From: Microcoleus sp. AS-A8
GTDB taxonomy: Bacteria > Cyanobacteriota > Cyanobacteriia > Cyanobacteriales > Coleofasciculaceae
Reading direction: 5' to 3'
Assembly (NCBI GenBank): GCA_039962225.1
Contig: JAMPKV010000015.1
Span: forward strand, 1 to 64,000
Length of the DNA: 64,000 nt
Every line of letters begins with the position of its first letter. Position 1 is the stretch's first letter. A program made the position numbers and the translations under genes. Positions 62,912-64,000 of this stretch are shown in pieces. The notes beneath the pieces are model-generated. The model was not told where the DNA came from, searched no databases, and saw only the letters and a list, made by a program, of their open reading frames with translations.

Positions 62912-63457
62912 CTAATTACTATTGGGCGACATTAAAACACTAGTCGCTGCTGCCAAAGAGGTGCCACACCATTGACACCCCCACTCCAATCGTTCATAAG
63001 GAGAAACTCGATGGCATTTGGGGCACTCCAAACCATAGGAGACAGTACCCGGTGCAGGTTGATTGGCGGCTGCTGGAGGTTGGGGCGGAAGTAGAATGGT
63101 TGGCGGAATCCCGTTGTTAGGTTTCTCAAGAGAAATCTCAACGACTTTGAGTTCGAGTTGTCCCAACGCAATGATGCTACCCTGCCTTAAAGGTACCTCC
63201 GCGGCGACAATTTGCCTGTCATCTACAACTGGGGGATTCGTATGACGGAGGTTCCGCAGGCAAAAGGTTTGGGATGAAGGATTAAAAAAAATCTCAACAT
63301 GCAACCCTGAGACAGTGGGGTCAGTCAAAATGATGTCGCACTCCTCTGGATTACGACCAATCCGAACCGTTCCCGGAGACTTACTAAGCTGTGGGTGACG
63401 AATTGTTTCTCGTCTGAGCTGACCAGCTTGGAGCCACTCTAAAGTTAATTCACACAT
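62912..63457 (-). CDS. FHA-domain protein with C-terminal zinc ribbon
   Basis: A 181-aa protein. The FHA domain spans about 1-110 (VRIGRNPEECDIIL, VSGLHVEIFF; the usual R in SRxH is Gly-Leu here). A Pro-rich linker leads to a zinc ribbon CPKCHRVSPYE...CQWCGTSL near the C-terminus. The ATG at 63457 was preferred over an in-frame ATG 12 codons upstream because it begins at the FHA strand. It directly precedes the FHA-flavoprotein gene. It may act as phospho-reader partner of that enzyme. Confidence 0.8.
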   Translation of the reverse strand: MCELTLEWLQAGQLRRETIRHPQLSKSPGTVRIGRNPEECDIILTDPTVSGLHVEIFFNPSSQTFCLRNLRHTNPPVVDDRQIVAAEVPLRQGSIIALGQLELKVVEISLEKPNNGIPPTILLPPQPPAAANQPAPGTVSYGLECPKCHRVSPYERLEWGCQWCGTSLAAATSVLMSPNSN

Positions 63458-63681
63458 AGCCCTGAATTTTGAACCTTCTAATAAGAACTCCAACTGATAA
63501 CTTTAGAATTCCCATTACGATTCTGGCTAGCTAAGCACGAGTTGACCATTGTATGGCACGGAACGTAATATGGATTCCCAGGAATACACTGGGATGAGAT
63601 CACTGAAGGGGTGATTCATCAAGCCTTCAGGCCATCCCTCCTGAAACTATGTGCAAGTCTTTTTGCCATTGCTGGCCTATC

Positions 63682-64000
63682 TCAATCATCCACTGCCCCT
63701 AGTGCTTTCAGCGTCGCTTTCTGGGCATCCGTCAAACCTGTAACGCCTGTAATGTTCATGCCTTCGTAGGGTTTGGGGACTGGTAGCGTTTTTAGGCAAT
63801 CACCTGTCTTTGCATCCCAAAGCTTAATCGTCTCATCTTGGCTGGCACTGGCTATGCTGTGACCATCCGGACTGAAGGCAACTGACCAAACCCAATTGTC
63901 GTGTCCCTGGAGAACTTTCAGCCATTCACCAGTACTAACCTCCCACAACCTCACTGTTTGGTCGTGACTGCCACTTATCAGCCTCGTGCCATCAGGACTG
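63682..64000 (-). CDS. WD40-repeat protein, C-terminal end (cut by window edge)
   Basis: Minus-strand frame open to the window edge. It encodes the last WD40 blades ([19 protein letters not shown], then [20 protein letters not shown] and [18 protein letters not shown]) and the C-terminal tail [20 protein letters not shown], which is the usual end of cyanobacterial NB-ARC/STAND-WD40 proteins. The N-terminal part lies outside the window, so its NTPase class cannot be read. It differs in repeat sequence (LWDAKTG) from the island WD40 proteins. Confidence 0.88.
   Translation of the reverse strand, partial: SPDGTRLISGSHDQTVRLWEVSTGEWLKVLQGHDNWVWSVAFSPDGHSIASASQDETIKLWDAKTGDCLKTLPVPKPYEGMNITGVTGLTDAQKATLKALGAVDD

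Noticed and set aside
1-64000. tRNA genes, CRISPR arrays, retron or complete insertion sequences
   Set aside because: No cloverleaf with GTTCRA loop, no regularly spaced repeats, no reverse transcriptase and no transposase frame were found on reading both strands.

Overview
The window looks like chromosome of a filamentous cyanobacterium. The evidence is frequent HIP1-type GCGATCGC octamers, a complete fraC-fraD-fraE filament-integrity operon, a DUF1816 (phycobilisome-linker-like) protein, two-cysteine-pair pilus ATPase, many FHA/WD40/pentapeptide proteins, and dispersed palindromes and heptamer repeats typical of large cyanobacterial genomes. No tRNA, rRNA or CRISPR array was seen.

Region 1 (0-34 kb) is mostly housekeeping and conserved cyanobacterial genes. 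It holds an XRE regulator with a giant hybrid histidine kinase, a methyltransferase, a large membrane protein, leuA, a NYN-domain protein, a sulfurtransferase, a metallo-beta-lactamase-fold protein that has lost its metal ligands, ppa, a DUF362 gene pair, a TVP38-family membrane protein followed by a mercuric-reductase-like flavoprotein, a strongly folded non-coding segment with 6S-RNA-like shape (about 19161-19340), a rhodanese with hrcA, a fused tandem corrinoid adenosyltransferase, fraCDE with larE, a GspE/PilB-type ATPase, a Thr-repeat membrane protein next to an FHA protein, and an HGSNAT-like membrane acyltransferase.

Region 2 (34.5-54 kb) is an accessory island built from repeated NTPase modules. 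Two minus-strand modules have the same order: a ~450-aa P-loop ATPase, then a 1.6-1.7-kilo-residue protein with a degenerate N-terminal domain, TPR-like helices, a STAND-type NTPase, one transmembrane helix and exactly 14 WD40 repeats. They flank a plus-strand pair in which the same ATPase is fused to a second P-loop domain and is followed, with overlap, by a third P-loop protein. A decayed, frameshifted fragment of the ATPase lies between them, so the locus has grown and shed copies. A PD-(D/E)XK-like nuclease gene sits inside the island. This is the best candidate for an undescribed conflict or signalling system.

Region 3 (54-64 kb) starts with a ParA-type ATPase whose N-terminus is a HEPN (Swt1-like) domain with an intact R-x4-H motif. 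The extreme 5' part of this gene is cut off by an apparent one-base deletion. Directly downstream is a ParB-like protein with a helix-hairpin-helix, so the pair looks like a partition system armed with an RNase domain. It is followed by an antisense XRE gene, an unknown protein, a membrane coiled-coil/HEAT protein with a 31-residue tandem repeat, a zinc-ribbon membrane protein, and a minus-strand set in which an FHA/zinc-ribbon protein precedes an FHA domain fused to a flavoprotein. The window ends inside another WD40 protein.
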